Shown: positions 28,416 through 36,497 of the stretch, in pieces
Layout: every line of letters starts with the position of its first letter
Numbering within the stretch: the first letter of the stretch is position 1
Source of the DNA: Limnothrix sp. FACHB-406
GTDB taxonomy: Bacteria > Cyanobacteriota > Cyanobacteriia > CACIAM-69d
NCBI RefSeq assembly: GCF_014698235.1
Contig: NZ_JACJSP010000002.1
Coordinates: 186,001 to 250,000, forward strand
Reading direction: 5' to 3'
DNA: 64,000 bases
The notes under the pieces: generated by a model
The model's database searches: none
Told to the model about the DNA's origin: nothing
What the model saw: the letters and a program-made list of their open reading frames with translations, nothing else
Translations under genes and position numbers: made by a program

Positions 28416-29294
28416 ATGCGGATTTTATTGACGGGCGCACAGGGGCAGTTGGGCGAGGCCCTGCAACCGGTGTTGGGGGCGATCGGGGAGCTGACGGCGG
28501 CCGGGCGCGATCAGGTCAACCTGGCCAACACCGCCCAGCTCTACGACGCGGTGATGGCGCTCCAGCCGGATTTGATTGTGAATGCCGCCGCCTACACGGC
28601 CGTGGACAAGGCGGAAACCGAAGCCGACTTGGCGATGGCCGTCAACGGAACGGCCCCCGGAATTTTGGCCCAAGCAGCCAAGGATTTGGGCGGGCGACTG
28701 ATCCATGTGTCCACCGATTACGTGTTCAACGGGCAGCAGGGGCGACCCTACCGGGAAACCGACCCCACCGATCCGCTGGGCAGCTACGGGCGATCGAAGT
28801 TGGCTGGGGAAACGGCGATCTTAGCCACGGCTCCAGGCCAGAGCGCGATCGTCCGCACCGCCTGGGTCTATGGCGCGGGCAAAACCGGCAACTTTGTGAA
28901 AACGATGATTCGGCTGGCGACCGATCGCCCGGAACTGCGGGTGGTGGCGGATCAAATTGGTTCACCCACTTGGACGCGGGACTTGGCCGGGGCGATCGGG
29001 CAGCTTGCCGGCTGCCTGGATGCCGACACCGCCGGGGTCTACCACTACACCAACAGCGGGGCCGTTAGCTGGTATGACTTTGCCGTGGCGATCATCGAAG
29101 AGACCCGCGCCCTGGGGCTGGAACTTGCGGTGGAGCGGATCGTCCCGATCGCCACGGAGGATTACCCAACCCCAGCCCAGCGCCCATCCTATTCAGTGCT
29201 GTGGGGCGGCAAGTTGGCGGCGTTGCTCGGCAGTCCGGCTCCCCATTGGCGGGCCAGCCTCCGCCAAATGCTGCCAGAACTGCTGAACCGCTAG
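28416..29294 (+). CDS. rfbD: dTDP-4-dehydrorhamnose reductase
   Basis: 292 residues. An NAD(P)H-dependent short-chain reductase that performs the final step to dTDP-L-rhamnose. The Rossmann motif is MRILLTGAQGQLGEAL, and the catalytic Thr/Tyr/Lys set is visible in HVSTDYVFNG and in YGRSKLAGE. PSYSVLWGGKLAALLG near the C-terminus is family-typical. It forms a pair with rfbC. rfbA is about 600 bases away beyond two hairpin elements, and rfbB is absent from the window. Confidence 0.97.
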   Translation: MRILLTGAQGQLGEALQPVLGAIGELTAAGRDQVNLANTAQLYDAVMALQPDLIVNAAAYTAVDKAETEADLAMAVNGTAPGILAQAAKDLGGRLIHVSTDYVFNGQQGRPYRETDPTDPLGSYGRSKLAGETAILATAPGQSAIVRTAWVYGAGKTGNFVKTMIRLATDRPELRVVADQIGSPTWTRDLAGAIGQLAGCLDADTAGVYHYTNSGAVSWYDFAVAIIEETRALGLELAVERIVPIATEDYPTPAQRPSYSVLWGGKLAALLGSPAPHWRASLRQMLPELLNR

Positions 29295-29315
29295 ATTGCT
29301 TCCCCAATCCCAGCC

Positions 29316-29393
29316 CCGTAGGTTGGGTTGAGGCACGAAACCCAACACCAGTGCCAAACTCGCGTTGGATTTCGCAAACCTCTACGCAACCTC
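29316..29393. mobile_element. Hairpin element, copy A (degenerate)
   Basis: An approximately 78-bp relative of copies B and C. It begins gtaggttgggttgag and contains cgaaacccaac and a decayed inner partner gttggatttcg. The terminal inverted repeat at the right end is decayed. It lies 22 bases after the rfbD stop. The family has no coding capacity, so it is MITE-like. Confidence 0.75.
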
Positions 29394-29444
29394 CTGACTG
29401 ACTAACTTTGCTACTTGTTATTCACTCAATCCAGGCCTATTTCG

Positions 29445-29732
29445 ATGAACCCCCATGCAGTCAAAATCATAGTTACGGGGCTGACGGCATTGGCAGAAGA
29501 TCCGCAACGGATCGGGCGATTGCTGGATCACCTGGGCTGTATGCCTAATATCGAAGCGCAAACGCTGGGTGGCACAGTATTTTGGGACGATGTGGCTAAT
29601 GTTGGGGGCTGGCGAGTTCAGAGAAACCGTGTGTTTGGCAACTGCCGAATTCTTGACCCCAACGATGTAAGACGTGCATGGGGTGGAGAAACTGAAGTGC
29701 TGCAAGCATTTTCTAGTCTCTCCGGTGAGTAA
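29445..29732 (+). CDS. Hypothetical small protein between hairpin elements
   Basis: 95 residues from the ATG at 29445 (MNPHAVKIIVTGL); a TTG at 29415 would add 10. It reads as a compact soluble protein with one hydrophobic start strand, an RIGRLLDHLGCM helix, a GGTVFWDDVANVGGWRVQRNRVFGN segment rich in Trp and Gly, and an acidic end. I do not recognise a family. It is flanked on both sides by hairpin-element copies, and its base composition is more AT-rich than the rfb genes. That raises the possibility that it was inserted between rfbD and rfbA. Confidence 0.5.
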   Translation: MNPHAVKIIVTGLTALAEDPQRIGRLLDHLGCMPNIEAQTLGGTVFWDDVANVGGWRVQRNRVFGNCRILDPNDVRRAWGGETEVLQAFSSLSGE

Positions 29733-29739
29733 TAGCCCC

Positions 29740-29823
29740 GTAGATTCGGTTGAGGCACGAAACCCAACATCAGCAGACCTTGCCAAAATCACGTTGGGTT
29801 TCGCAAAGCTCTACCCAACCTAC
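29740..29823. mobile_element. Hairpin element, copy B
   Basis: 84 bp, from gtagattcggttgag to ctacccaacctac, with inner inverted repeats cgaaacccaac and gttgggtttcg intact. It starts 8 bases after the stop of the small hypothetical gene and ends 74 bases before rfbA. The outer repeat has a few mismatches compared with copy C. Confidence 0.85.
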
Positions 29824-29897
29824 TGACTCTGTGATTGAATCCCCATTAATTCGATCAGTTATCCACAAATCAACCGCGATCGCAGCGAGTTAATAAC

Positions 29898-30971
29898 ATG
29901 AAAGCCTTGATTCTTTCGGGTGGCAAAGGAACCCGCCTGCGACCCCTGACCTATACGGGTGCAAAACAGCTCGTGCCGGTGGCCAATAAGCCGATTCTTT
30001 GGTATGGCATCGAGCGAATTGTGGCGGCAGGCATTACCGATATTGGGATTATTATCAGCCCGGAAACCGGCGACGAAGTGCGCGAAAAAACCGGCGATGG
30101 CAGTCGGTTTGGCGCAAACATTACCTATATTTTGCAAGAGCATCCATCGGGGCTAGCCCATGCGGTTTCCGTGGGGCAAGAATTCCTTGGTGACTCGCCA
30201 TTCATCATGTATTTGGGCGATAACGTGATCCAAGCGGATTTGGGGCAGTTTATCGACCAATTTAAAAAGCCCGGTGTGGATTCGGTGATTATCCTGCGGG
30301 AAGTGCCCGATCCGCGTGCCTTTGGGGTGGCAGAAGTGGACGCGGCGGGGCGAGTGATTCGGTTGGTAGAAAAACCGAAAAATCCCCCCTCGAATTTGGC
30401 GATGGTCGGGATCTATTTCTTCCAGCCGGTGATTCACGAGGCGATCGCCCAAATTCAACCCTCAGCCCGGGGCGAATTGGAAATTGTGGACGCGATTCAA
30501 AAGCTGATTGATACGGGCAAAACCGTTGAGGCTTGCACCCTTGAAGGCTGGTGGTTGGACACCGGTAAAAAGGATGATTTGCTGGAAACCAACCGAATTA
30601 TTCTCGATACCGATTTGCAGCCTTGGAACTATGGCGAAGTCGATGAATCGAGCAAAATTATCGGGCGGGTGGAAATTGGTAAAGGCTCAAAGGTCGTCAA
30701 TTCCACGGTGCGCGGCCCGGCGGTAATTGGCGAGAATTGCACGATCGAGAATTGCTACATTGGCCCCTACAGCAGCATCAGCGATCGCGCCCATTTGGTG
30801 GATGTGGATTTGGATCACAGCGTGGTCTTGGAAGGGGCGGAAATTGTGGGCGTAACGGAGCGAATTATCGACAGCGTGATCGGTCAACGGGTGAAGCTCC
30901 ACGTGGGGCCAAAACGCCCGAAAGCCCTCCGCTTCATGATCGGTGACGACTCCCATATCGAATTAACCTAA
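29898..30971 (+). CDS. rfbA: Glucose-1-phosphate thymidylyltransferase, long form
   Basis: 357 residues. First step of the dTDP-sugar pathway: glucose-1-phosphate plus dTTP to dTDP-glucose. The N-terminal nucleotidyltransferase starts MKALILSGGKGTRLRPLTYT and has MYLGDNVIQ near residue 105, VEKPKNPPSNLAMVGIYFF near 157-175 and the DTGKKDDLLETNR block. Unlike the 290-residue RmlA, it carries a C-terminal left-handed beta-helix of hexapeptide repeats (about 240-345; AVIGENCTIENCYIGPYSSI), as in StrD-type enzymes. The pathway match with rfbC and rfbD supports the gene symbol, but the long form could serve other dTDP-sugars. Confidence 0.92.
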   Translation: MKALILSGGKGTRLRPLTYTGAKQLVPVANKPILWYGIERIVAAGITDIGIIISPETGDEVREKTGDGSRFGANITYILQEHPSGLAHAVSVGQEFLGDSPFIMYLGDNVIQADLGQFIDQFKKPGVDSVIILREVPDPRAFGVAEVDAAGRVIRLVEKPKNPPSNLAMVGIYFFQPVIHEAIAQIQPSARGELEIVDAIQKLIDTGKTVEACTLEGWWLDTGKKDDLLETNRIILDTDLQPWNYGEVDESSKIIGRVEIGKGSKVVNSTVRGPAVIGENCTIENCYIGPYSSISDRAHLVDVDLDHSVVLEGAEIVGVTERIIDSVIGQRVKLHVGPKRPKALRFMIGDDSHIELT

Positions 30972-30979
30972 CAACAAAA

Positions 30980-31063
30980 GTAGGTTGGGTTGAGGAACGA
31001 AACCCAACACCAGTAAGCCTCATTTGGATCGCGTTGGGTTTCGCAAGGCTCAACCCAACCTAC
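30980..31063. mobile_element. Hairpin element, copy C (best preserved)
   Basis: 84 bp. Perfect 15-bp terminal inverted repeats gtaggttgggttgag and ctcaacccaacctac, plus an inner perfect 11-bp pair cgaaacccaac (30998-31008) and gttgggtttcg (31033-31043). The element therefore folds as an outer stem with an inner stem. It lies 8 bases after the rfbA stop. No target-site duplication was evident. Confidence 0.88.
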
Positions 31064-31114
31064 AGGATTGGTTGGCAGGGTTATGGATTTGGGGTTGGAT
31101 TTTGATGGGGCGAG

Positions 31115-31996
31115 ATGCCGATTTTTTATTTCGTGATTGTGAATTATTGGTGTGGGGAATCGATCGCCCAATTATTACGATCGCTTGCCCAAGATAGCCC
31201 CGACCAGAATTACCAAATCCTGATCGTCAATAATTCACCGGAGGATCGATCGCTTGATTCCTTCAGCACTGAATTTGCCCATTGCACAATCCTGGAAGCC
31301 GGCGAGAATTTGGGATTTGGGCGGGCCTGCAATCGGGCGATCGCCTGGGTGGCCGATCGCGATCCAGGGGCGATCGTCTGGCTGATTAATCCCGATGCTT
31401 GGCTCCCGGTGGGAACCATGGCAGCGGCCCGATCGCTCCTGAGCCAGATCGATTGGGCAATTGTGGGCACGGCGATCGACCAGCCCGACGGCCGGCCAGA
31501 GTTTCGGGGCGGCCGGTTCGATCGGCGATCGGGCCTCATCGAGCCGATCGCCCAAGAAGCCCCCACCGATCCCAAAATTCAGCCCACGGATTGGGTCAGT
31601 GGATGCAGCTTGTTGATTAATTTGGCGGCGTTTCGGGTGTTGCCCCAGTTCGATCGCCGCTTCTTTTTGTATTACGAAGATTTCGAGTTTTGCCGCCGCT
31701 ATGCCCGCCAAGGCTACCCGGTGGCGATCGCCCCAAGTCTGCGGGTGATTCATGCCACCTCCACCGTCACGGGTCGCCAGCCAGAGCGGAAACTGCGCTG
31801 GTCGATCGGGGGCTATCTGTTGGCCCTGGCGATTCACGGCAGCCGTTGGGCGCTGGTCTATCGGTTGGCGCGGATTTTGATCAGCGCGATCGCCCAGTGG
31901 CCGCAGCATCCCGCCCGATCGCGCGCCAAGCTCCAGGGCGTGGCCGATGCTTGGCAAAGTTGGCAATCCACACGCAACGGCTCCCCACGGCGCTAA
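31115..31996 (+). CDS. Glycosyltransferase family 2, rhamnosyltransferase-like
   Basis: 293 residues. GT-A fold features: FVIVNYWCGESIAQLLRSL at the start, LIVNNSPEDRS near 38, a DXD-like INPDAW near 92, and a WVSGCSLLINLAAF plus FFLYYEDFEFCRRYARQGY block near 160-200 that is typical of WbbL/RfbF-like rhamnosyltransferases. It probably adds a sugar, plausibly rhamnose from the neighbouring rfb pathway, to a surface glycan at the cytoplasmic side of the membrane. The acceptor is unknown. Confidence 0.88.
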   Translation: MPIFYFVIVNYWCGESIAQLLRSLAQDSPDQNYQILIVNNSPEDRSLDSFSTEFAHCTILEAGENLGFGRACNRAIAWVADRDPGAIVWLINPDAWLPVGTMAAARSLLSQIDWAIVGTAIDQPDGRPEFRGGRFDRRSGLIEPIAQEAPTDPKIQPTDWVSGCSLLINLAAFRVLPQFDRRFFLYYEDFEFCRRYARQGYPVAIAPSLRVIHATSTVTGRQPERKLRWSIGGYLLALAIHGSRWALVYRLARILISAIAQWPQHPARSRAKLQGVADAWQSWQSTRNGSPRR

Positions 31997-32036
31997 AGTA
32001 AAGCTCGACTTGCTTGGCCCACTTTTTCGGAAACCT

Positions 32037-33926
32037 ATGCTGGACTTGCGCTTAACTCGATCGCTGCCGGAGCCGTTGCGCTCTTGGATGGGGCGGCTGG
32101 CGGCTTTGGACGATCGGGGGCGGGGCTGGCTGGGCCTGGCTTGGGTGCTGCTGGTTTGGGCGATCGCCTTGTTTTGGCACTCGGGCAGCGTGGGGTTGGT
32201 GGACGAAACGGAGCCGATGTTTTCGGAAGCGGCCCGCCAAATGACCGTGACCGGCGATTGGATCACGCCCTATTTCAACGGAGCGACCCGCTTCGACAAG
32301 CCCCCGTTGATCTATTGGCTGACGGCGATCACCTACAAAATTTTGGGCGTGAATGAGTGGGCCGTGCGGTTGCCCTCGGGATTGGCGGCCCTGGCGACGA
32401 TCGGCCTGGCCTTTGCCACCCTCTGGCGCTTTTCCGTCACTGGCGAGGCGCGTCAACAAGCCCCTTGGCGACCCTGGCTGGTGGGGGCGATCGGGGCTGG
32501 GACGATCGCCTTTTCACCCCACATGATCATCTGGGGCCGGGTTGGCGTATCCGATATGTTGCTCACCGGCTGCATCAGCACCGCCCTGCTGGCCTTCTTT
32601 TGGGGCTATGCCAGCGATCGCCCCCAGGTCAAAACCCTGGCCTATGGGGGCTGCTACCTGGCCATGGCCCTCGGCGTACTCACCAAAGGGCCGATCGGGG
32701 TGGTGCTGCCGGGGCTGATTATTCTGGCTTTTGGGCTATATCTCGGGGAATTCAAGCAGCTCTGGAAGGAAGCGAAGCCGCTCTGGGGTTTGCTGCTGGT
32801 GGCGTTGCTATCCGTGCCCTGGTTCGTGCTGGTGATTTTGGCCAATGGGGATGCCTATGTTGAATCCTTCTTTGGCTACCACAACATTGATCGCTTCACC
32901 CGCGTGGTCAACCAGCATTCGGCTCCCTGGTTTTTCTATTTCATTGTGGTGGCTTGGGGCTTTGCGCCTTGGTCGGTCTATCTACCGATCGCCCTGGGCC
33001 GGCTGGAAATTTGGCGGCGCAAGTGGTGGCTGCGGCGATCGCGGGCGGAACGGTTGCCCCTGTTCGCGGGTGCTTGGTTTTTGGGGGTGTTTGGCTTTTT
33101 CACGATCGCCGTGACCAAGTTGCCCAGCTACGTGGTGCCCTTGATGCCGGCCGGTGGATTGCTGGTGGCGTTGCTGTGGCGGGACTTGCTGAGTGGAGAC
33201 TTGGCTCCCCGTCGATCGATGCCCCGGCCGGGGTTGAGCGAACCGCCGATCGCCACGGAAGATGTGGTGTCGCCGGGATTCCACCGCACGGCGATCGCTG
33301 CCGTCGTCGTGATGGGCATTTTGGCGATCGCCCTCAGTGCCCAAAACCTCTGGCTCCCGTTGATCAAGGATCCGACCATGCCCCGAATTCGGGAGGTGCT
33401 GATCGAATCCGGAGCCATTACGCGGGGGGCGATCGATTGGGCGATCGCTGCTGTCTTCGGTGCGGTGATGATTTACCGGCGGCGCTATCGCTGGCTGTGG
33501 CTGATCACGTGGGTGGGTGGCGTGCTGTTTTTCGTGGGCACGATCGTGCCGGTGACCTTTGCCCTCGATTCCCAACGTCAATTGCCCCTGCGGATCCTGT
33601 CGACGGACGTAATTCGGGTGCGGCAACCGGAGGAAGAGTTGATGATGGTGGGGTTTGCCAAACCGAGTGTGGTGTTCTACACCCAGCAAATCGTTAACTT
33701 CTCCCAACGGGCGACTCCGTTAATTGAAGGAGAGCGGGAAGCGCTCAAAATTAACCCCAACCCCAAACCGACCACGGTGTTGTTGTTGGGCGATCGCAAA
33801 AAATTGGCGGAAACCGGTTTAGACCAAGTGGGTCAACCGATCGCCGCCGCGGGTTCCTATCAATTATTCCGGGTCGATCGGCGTGCCTTCGCCAACCACC
33901 AACCGCCCACCGATCCAGACGATTAA
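32037..33926 (+). CDS. ArnT/PMT-like membrane glycosyltransferase (GT39/GT83 type)
   Basis: 629 residues from the ATG at 32037; an upstream frame-open ATG at 31947 would overlap the GT2 gene by 50 bases. About 10-12 hydrophobic segments are visible. The first periplasmic loop has GLVDETEPMFSEAARQM, with the acidic pair of ArnT/PMT enzymes, followed by GDWITPYFNGATRFDKPPLIYWL, the classic family signature. The C-terminal 200 residues form a soluble domain. Such enzymes use polyprenyl-phosphate sugars to glycosylate lipids or proteins on the periplasmic face. It probably forms an operon with the preceding GT2 gene. Confidence 0.9.
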   Translation: MLDLRLTRSLPEPLRSWMGRLAALDDRGRGWLGLAWVLLVWAIALFWHSGSVGLVDETEPMFSEAARQMTVTGDWITPYFNGATRFDKPPLIYWLTAITYKILGVNEWAVRLPSGLAALATIGLAFATLWRFSVTGEARQQAPWRPWLVGAIGAGTIAFSPHMIIWGRVGVSDMLLTGCISTALLAFFWGYASDRPQVKTLAYGGCYLAMALGVLTKGPIGVVLPGLIILAFGLYLGEFKQLWKEAKPLWGLLLVALLSVPWFVLVILANGDAYVESFFGYHNIDRFTRVVNQHSAPWFFYFIVVAWGFAPWSVYLPIALGRLEIWRRKWWLRRSRAERLPLFAGAWFLGVFGFFTIAVTKLPSYVVPLMPAGGLLVALLWRDLLSGDLAPRRSMPRPGLSEPPIATEDVVSPGFHRTAIAAVVVMGILAIALSAQNLWLPLIKDPTMPRIREVLIESGAITRGAIDWAIAAVFGAVMIYRRRYRWLWLITWVGGVLFFVGTIVPVTFALDSQRQLPLRILSTDVIRVRQPEEELMMVGFAKPSVVFYTQQIVNFSQRATPLIEGEREALKINPNPKPTTVLLLGDRKKLAETGLDQVGQPIAAAGSYQLFRVDRRAFANHQPPTDPDD

Positions 33927-33973
33927 CCCGCAAGGTTCAACGAAGGTTCAGCGCTAGAAAGTGCTTGATGAGG

Positions 33974-33993
33974 CAAGGGGTTGAAACCCCTTG
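33974..33993. repeat. 20-bp palindromic element, copy 2 (variant centre)
   Basis: caaggggttgaaaccccttg: both 7-bp arms match copies 1 and 3 while the central six bases differ. A partial echo, ccccttgtctag, follows at 34010-34020. It lies between convergent genes. Confidence 0.8.
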
Positions 33994-34064
33994 TCTGACT
34001 TGGTTTTGCCCCTTGTCTAGATTTGACCTGCCTAGCTGGGGGCTGTCTGGATTGGGATTGTTGC

Positions 34065-35909
34065 CTAATCACCCGACGGAATCGGCACTTGCTTGATGTC
34101 GAAGGGCAGGTTCAAATCATCCGGCAACTGCTGTTGAGTCTGTTTCAGCCACTTCAGAAATTGTTTGCGCAAGCCCTTGAGGGGGCGATCGGGCGTTGCC
34201 GTGGCCGATGGGGTTTCCGATGGCGTTGGCTCAACGATCGGCTCCGGGGTCACCGGCTCGATCGACTCAAGCACAATCGGCGGTTTTTCTTCTGTTGAAG
34301 GCGCTGACTTGGGTGTAGCCACCGCTGCCGGTTCCGGTTGGGCTGCCGGTTCGATCGGCTCCGTGGTGGGAACTTCCGTTGCTGACGCTTCCGGCTGTGT
34401 TGCCTCCGCTGGTGCAATCACATCCGGTGGAGCAGCTTCCGGCTCCGGTTCGCTCACCAATGCTGGCGAAGCAGACTCTTCGCGGTCTTCGCTCAGGGAA
34501 CGGTCGATTCTCTGGGCCTCTGCTTGAGGCAGGGCTGCATCCGGTGGCTCTGGGCTAGCTGGCTCTGGGCTAGCTGGCTCGGCACTGGGTTCCGGCATTG
34601 GCTCCGGTTCCGGAGCCGCAGGCGGGTTAATGATCGCTGACTCCTCGGCCGTTTCCGGTTCTGGAGCCAGAGCGGTGGCCTCCGCCGGAGTCACAGCACT
34701 GGGCTGTGGAGCTAGGGTCTCACCCGGGTCGATCGTGTCGTTATTTGTTGCCTTCTCGTCGCCTGCGTCCTCTGGCTCGACCGCTTCCATCGACGGGGCC
34801 GCCGGTTCTGATTTTGGGGCGATCACCTCCGGTGCTTCGGTCTTTGGCGCTTCGGTCTTTGATTCTTCGGTCACGGCCGGCAGGTCTTGCGGCAACGGTG
34901 CGATCGGCGCGATCGGCTCAGGCGCGGTCACTGGTTTCGGTTCCGGGGCCGGTGGCTCATAGGTTGGGTCAATCAGCGCCCGAGCTTCCGACTCCGGCAA
35001 CGCACCCTTCAGCAGTCGGTCGATCGCGCTCGTCTGGTTGGGGTCAAACTCCACCAGCGCCACCGACTCATTAAACGCATTCTCCAGCAGCTCTCCCCGA
35101 TCGTCGATCAGCTCCAACTTCACCCAGTTTTTGCCCCGACGGAATCCCTTCAAATAAATAGACTGCCAATCATCCAGCAAAAAGCTGTCGCCATTGACCG
35201 TCACCCGCACCTTCCAATCCACAATCTCATCATCATCCCGCTCCCGAGCCAGCAGATGCAGCGGTGCATTGGTCAAGTAAAAGTCCAGCAACACCGGCTC
35301 CGTACCCACCGTCCCGATCGGTTGGTTATAGGTCAGCAGTGGCCGGCCCGAGTCGGGAACCTGGGTTTGGGTTTTTGCAAACACATGGAAAGAAACCTGA
35401 GCATAGGCCCCATCATTCTTAAAGCTTTCATGCCAGGGACGTTCCGCAAAGGCCCGGATTGTGTGAGTTCCCGGCGTTAAGTCGCTAATCGTAATCGGAT
35501 CCGTGACATCAAAAATCTCCGCCACCGGGCGATCGTCCAACATCAGCTTTAAATGTGGCCCGGCGGCCAGCGCTTCATCCTTAAATAGCGGCAAATCCTG
35601 CACCCGCAACTGCACTGCCACCTGTGTTTGCGTCAGGGTTTCATCGGGCCTTGGCGCAATGATCTGCACCTGGGGTTGATAGCGATCCAACTCCCGATTC
35701 AATCGCTGCACGATCGATGGTGGTGCTACCTCATCAATGGCCCCCACCACCTTGCCTTGATTGGGTTTAGGCGGCGTGGCCGTCGCCAGCGGTGGTGGCT
35801 CCTTGGCGCATCCCCCGATCGGCAACAGGAGGCATCCCCAGACCAACACCACGCATCCCCAGGCCATTCGCCGCCCTAGCCCTCGACCCAGCGCCCCGAG
35901 CCACCTCAT
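34065..35909 (-). CDS. Large Pro/Ala/Glu-rich lipoprotein of unknown function
   Basis: 614 residues from the ATG at 35909. A signal peptide ends in a lipobox-like LPIGGC (Cys near residue 34), so the mature protein is probably a membrane-anchored lipoprotein. Residues about 65-290 are folded: they start VQIIAPRPDETLTQTQVAVQLRV and hold beta-rich Ig-like segments, TPGTHTIRAFAERPW and FHVFAKTQTQ, then a KVRVTVNGDSFLLDDWQS region. Residues about 310-580 are low-complexity, built of repeated Pro/Glu/Ala words (PEPEPMPEPSAEPASPEPASPEP). The last 35 residues (LKGLRKQFLKWLKQTQQQ) are basic and amphipathic. I do not recognise the family. Divergent from psaA. Confidence 0.75.
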   Translation of the reverse strand: MRWLGALGRGLGRRMAWGCVVLVWGCLLLPIGGCAKEPPPLATATPPKPNQGKVVGAIDEVAPPSIVQRLNRELDRYQPQVQIIAPRPDETLTQTQVAVQLRVQDLPLFKDEALAAGPHLKLMLDDRPVAEIFDVTDPITISDLTPGTHTIRAFAERPWHESFKNDGAYAQVSFHVFAKTQTQVPDSGRPLLTYNQPIGTVGTEPVLLDFYLTNAPLHLLARERDDDEIVDWKVRVTVNGDSFLLDDWQSIYLKGFRRGKNWVKLELIDDRGELLENAFNESVALVEFDPNQTSAIDRLLKGALPESEARALIDPTYEPPAPEPKPVTAPEPIAPIAPLPQDLPAVTEESKTEAPKTEAPEVIAPKSEPAAPSMEAVEPEDAGDEKATNNDTIDPGETLAPQPSAVTPAEATALAPEPETAEESAIINPPAAPEPEPMPEPSAEPASPEPASPEPPDAALPQAEAQRIDRSLSEDREESASPALVSEPEPEAAPPDVIAPAEATQPEASATEVPTTEPIEPAAQPEPAAVATPKSAPSTEEKPPIVLESIEPVTPEPIVEPTPSETPSATATPDRPLKGLRKQFLKWLKQTQQQLPDDLNLPFDIKQVPIPSGD

Positions 35910-36153
35910 CTCGTTACCTCTTTGCAATCTTCAGTAATGGGTATAGGAACTGATATGACCTAGGCGATCCTAAGCAAACCTAGGCAATGCAGAATTTGGA
36001 AAACTTGCGAAATCTGCGAAATTTGCGATCTGAAGGCGATTTGAAATCGAGTCCAGTGTATCCGAGAACCATAGCCGGGCCGCGGTTTCCAGCCTTTACC
36101 ACAAAGAACTACCCAACTCGACCTCAGATGCTTTGCAATTCTTAATCAAACTG

Positions 36154-36170
36154 TTTGTAAAGTTTATAAA
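36154..36170. promoter_or_regulatory. HLR1-like direct repeat upstream of psaA
   Basis: tttgtaaa and tttataaa, separated by one base. The reverse-oriented HLR1 motif bound by RpaB in cyanobacterial high-light promoters has two WWTGTAAM half-sites. The first half-site matches fully and the second has one mismatch, but the spacing is 9 bp instead of 10. Position, about 330 bases before the psaA start, fits a promoter element. Confidence 0.35.
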
Positions 36171-36212
36171 CCTAACTTTCTGGATCTTACTACTGAATAA
36201 AAAAGCTCCAAT

Positions 36213-36229
36213 GCCTCATGGGATGAGGC
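36213..36229. other. Perfect 7-bp hairpin in the psaA leader region
   Basis: gcctcat and atgaggc with a ggg loop, following a run of seven A residues. On the minus strand it would be followed by attggagctttttt, so it may act as a terminator on that strand or as a leader stem for psaA. Confidence 0.4.
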
Positions 36230-36482
36230 TTTACGGATTTTGAAATATTGTTAACCCCCTCAAGTCCCTTGAAAACCCACGTCTATAATCTTCAAGAGAG
36301 AAGCCACCCCGGTCGTTCACTGCGAGCTAGATGCGACGGGAATTCCAGGCAATCTGGCTGTGATGCGTGTCTTGATCCCTGCTATCCAAGCCGTGATCAA
36401 CACCATCGCTGACCCGCTGTACCCCCCTGTTTGGGGCGCTGCGAAGGCCAGCCGGGTGGATAGTCCTCGTTTCCTGTCTTGA

Positions 36483-36490
36483 GAGAGGAG
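36483..36490 (+). promoter_or_regulatory. psaA ribosome binding site
   Basis: gagaggag lies 7 bases before the ATG at 36498 and complements the 16S anti-Shine-Dalgarno. It is one of the best Shine-Dalgarno sequences in the window, fitting a highly expressed gene. Confidence 0.7.
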
Positions 36491-36497
36491 AATCTCG

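Larger units (their letters stand above)
35910..36497. other. psaA upstream region
   Basis: 588 bases between the lipoprotein gene and psaA, holding the psaA promoter and a long leader. An AT-rich block (36120-36260) contains the HLR1-like repeat. A cttgcgaaatctgcgaaatttgcg repeat lies at 36005-36030. The last 200 bases are GC-richer and could form a structured leader, ending in gagagaggagaatctcgatg, a strong ribosome binding site. Confidence 0.6.

Noticed and set aside
29859-29867. A single perfect DnaA box, ttatccaca, upstream of rfbA
   Set aside because: One isolated 9-mer is expected by chance in a 64-kb window; no cluster surrounds it.
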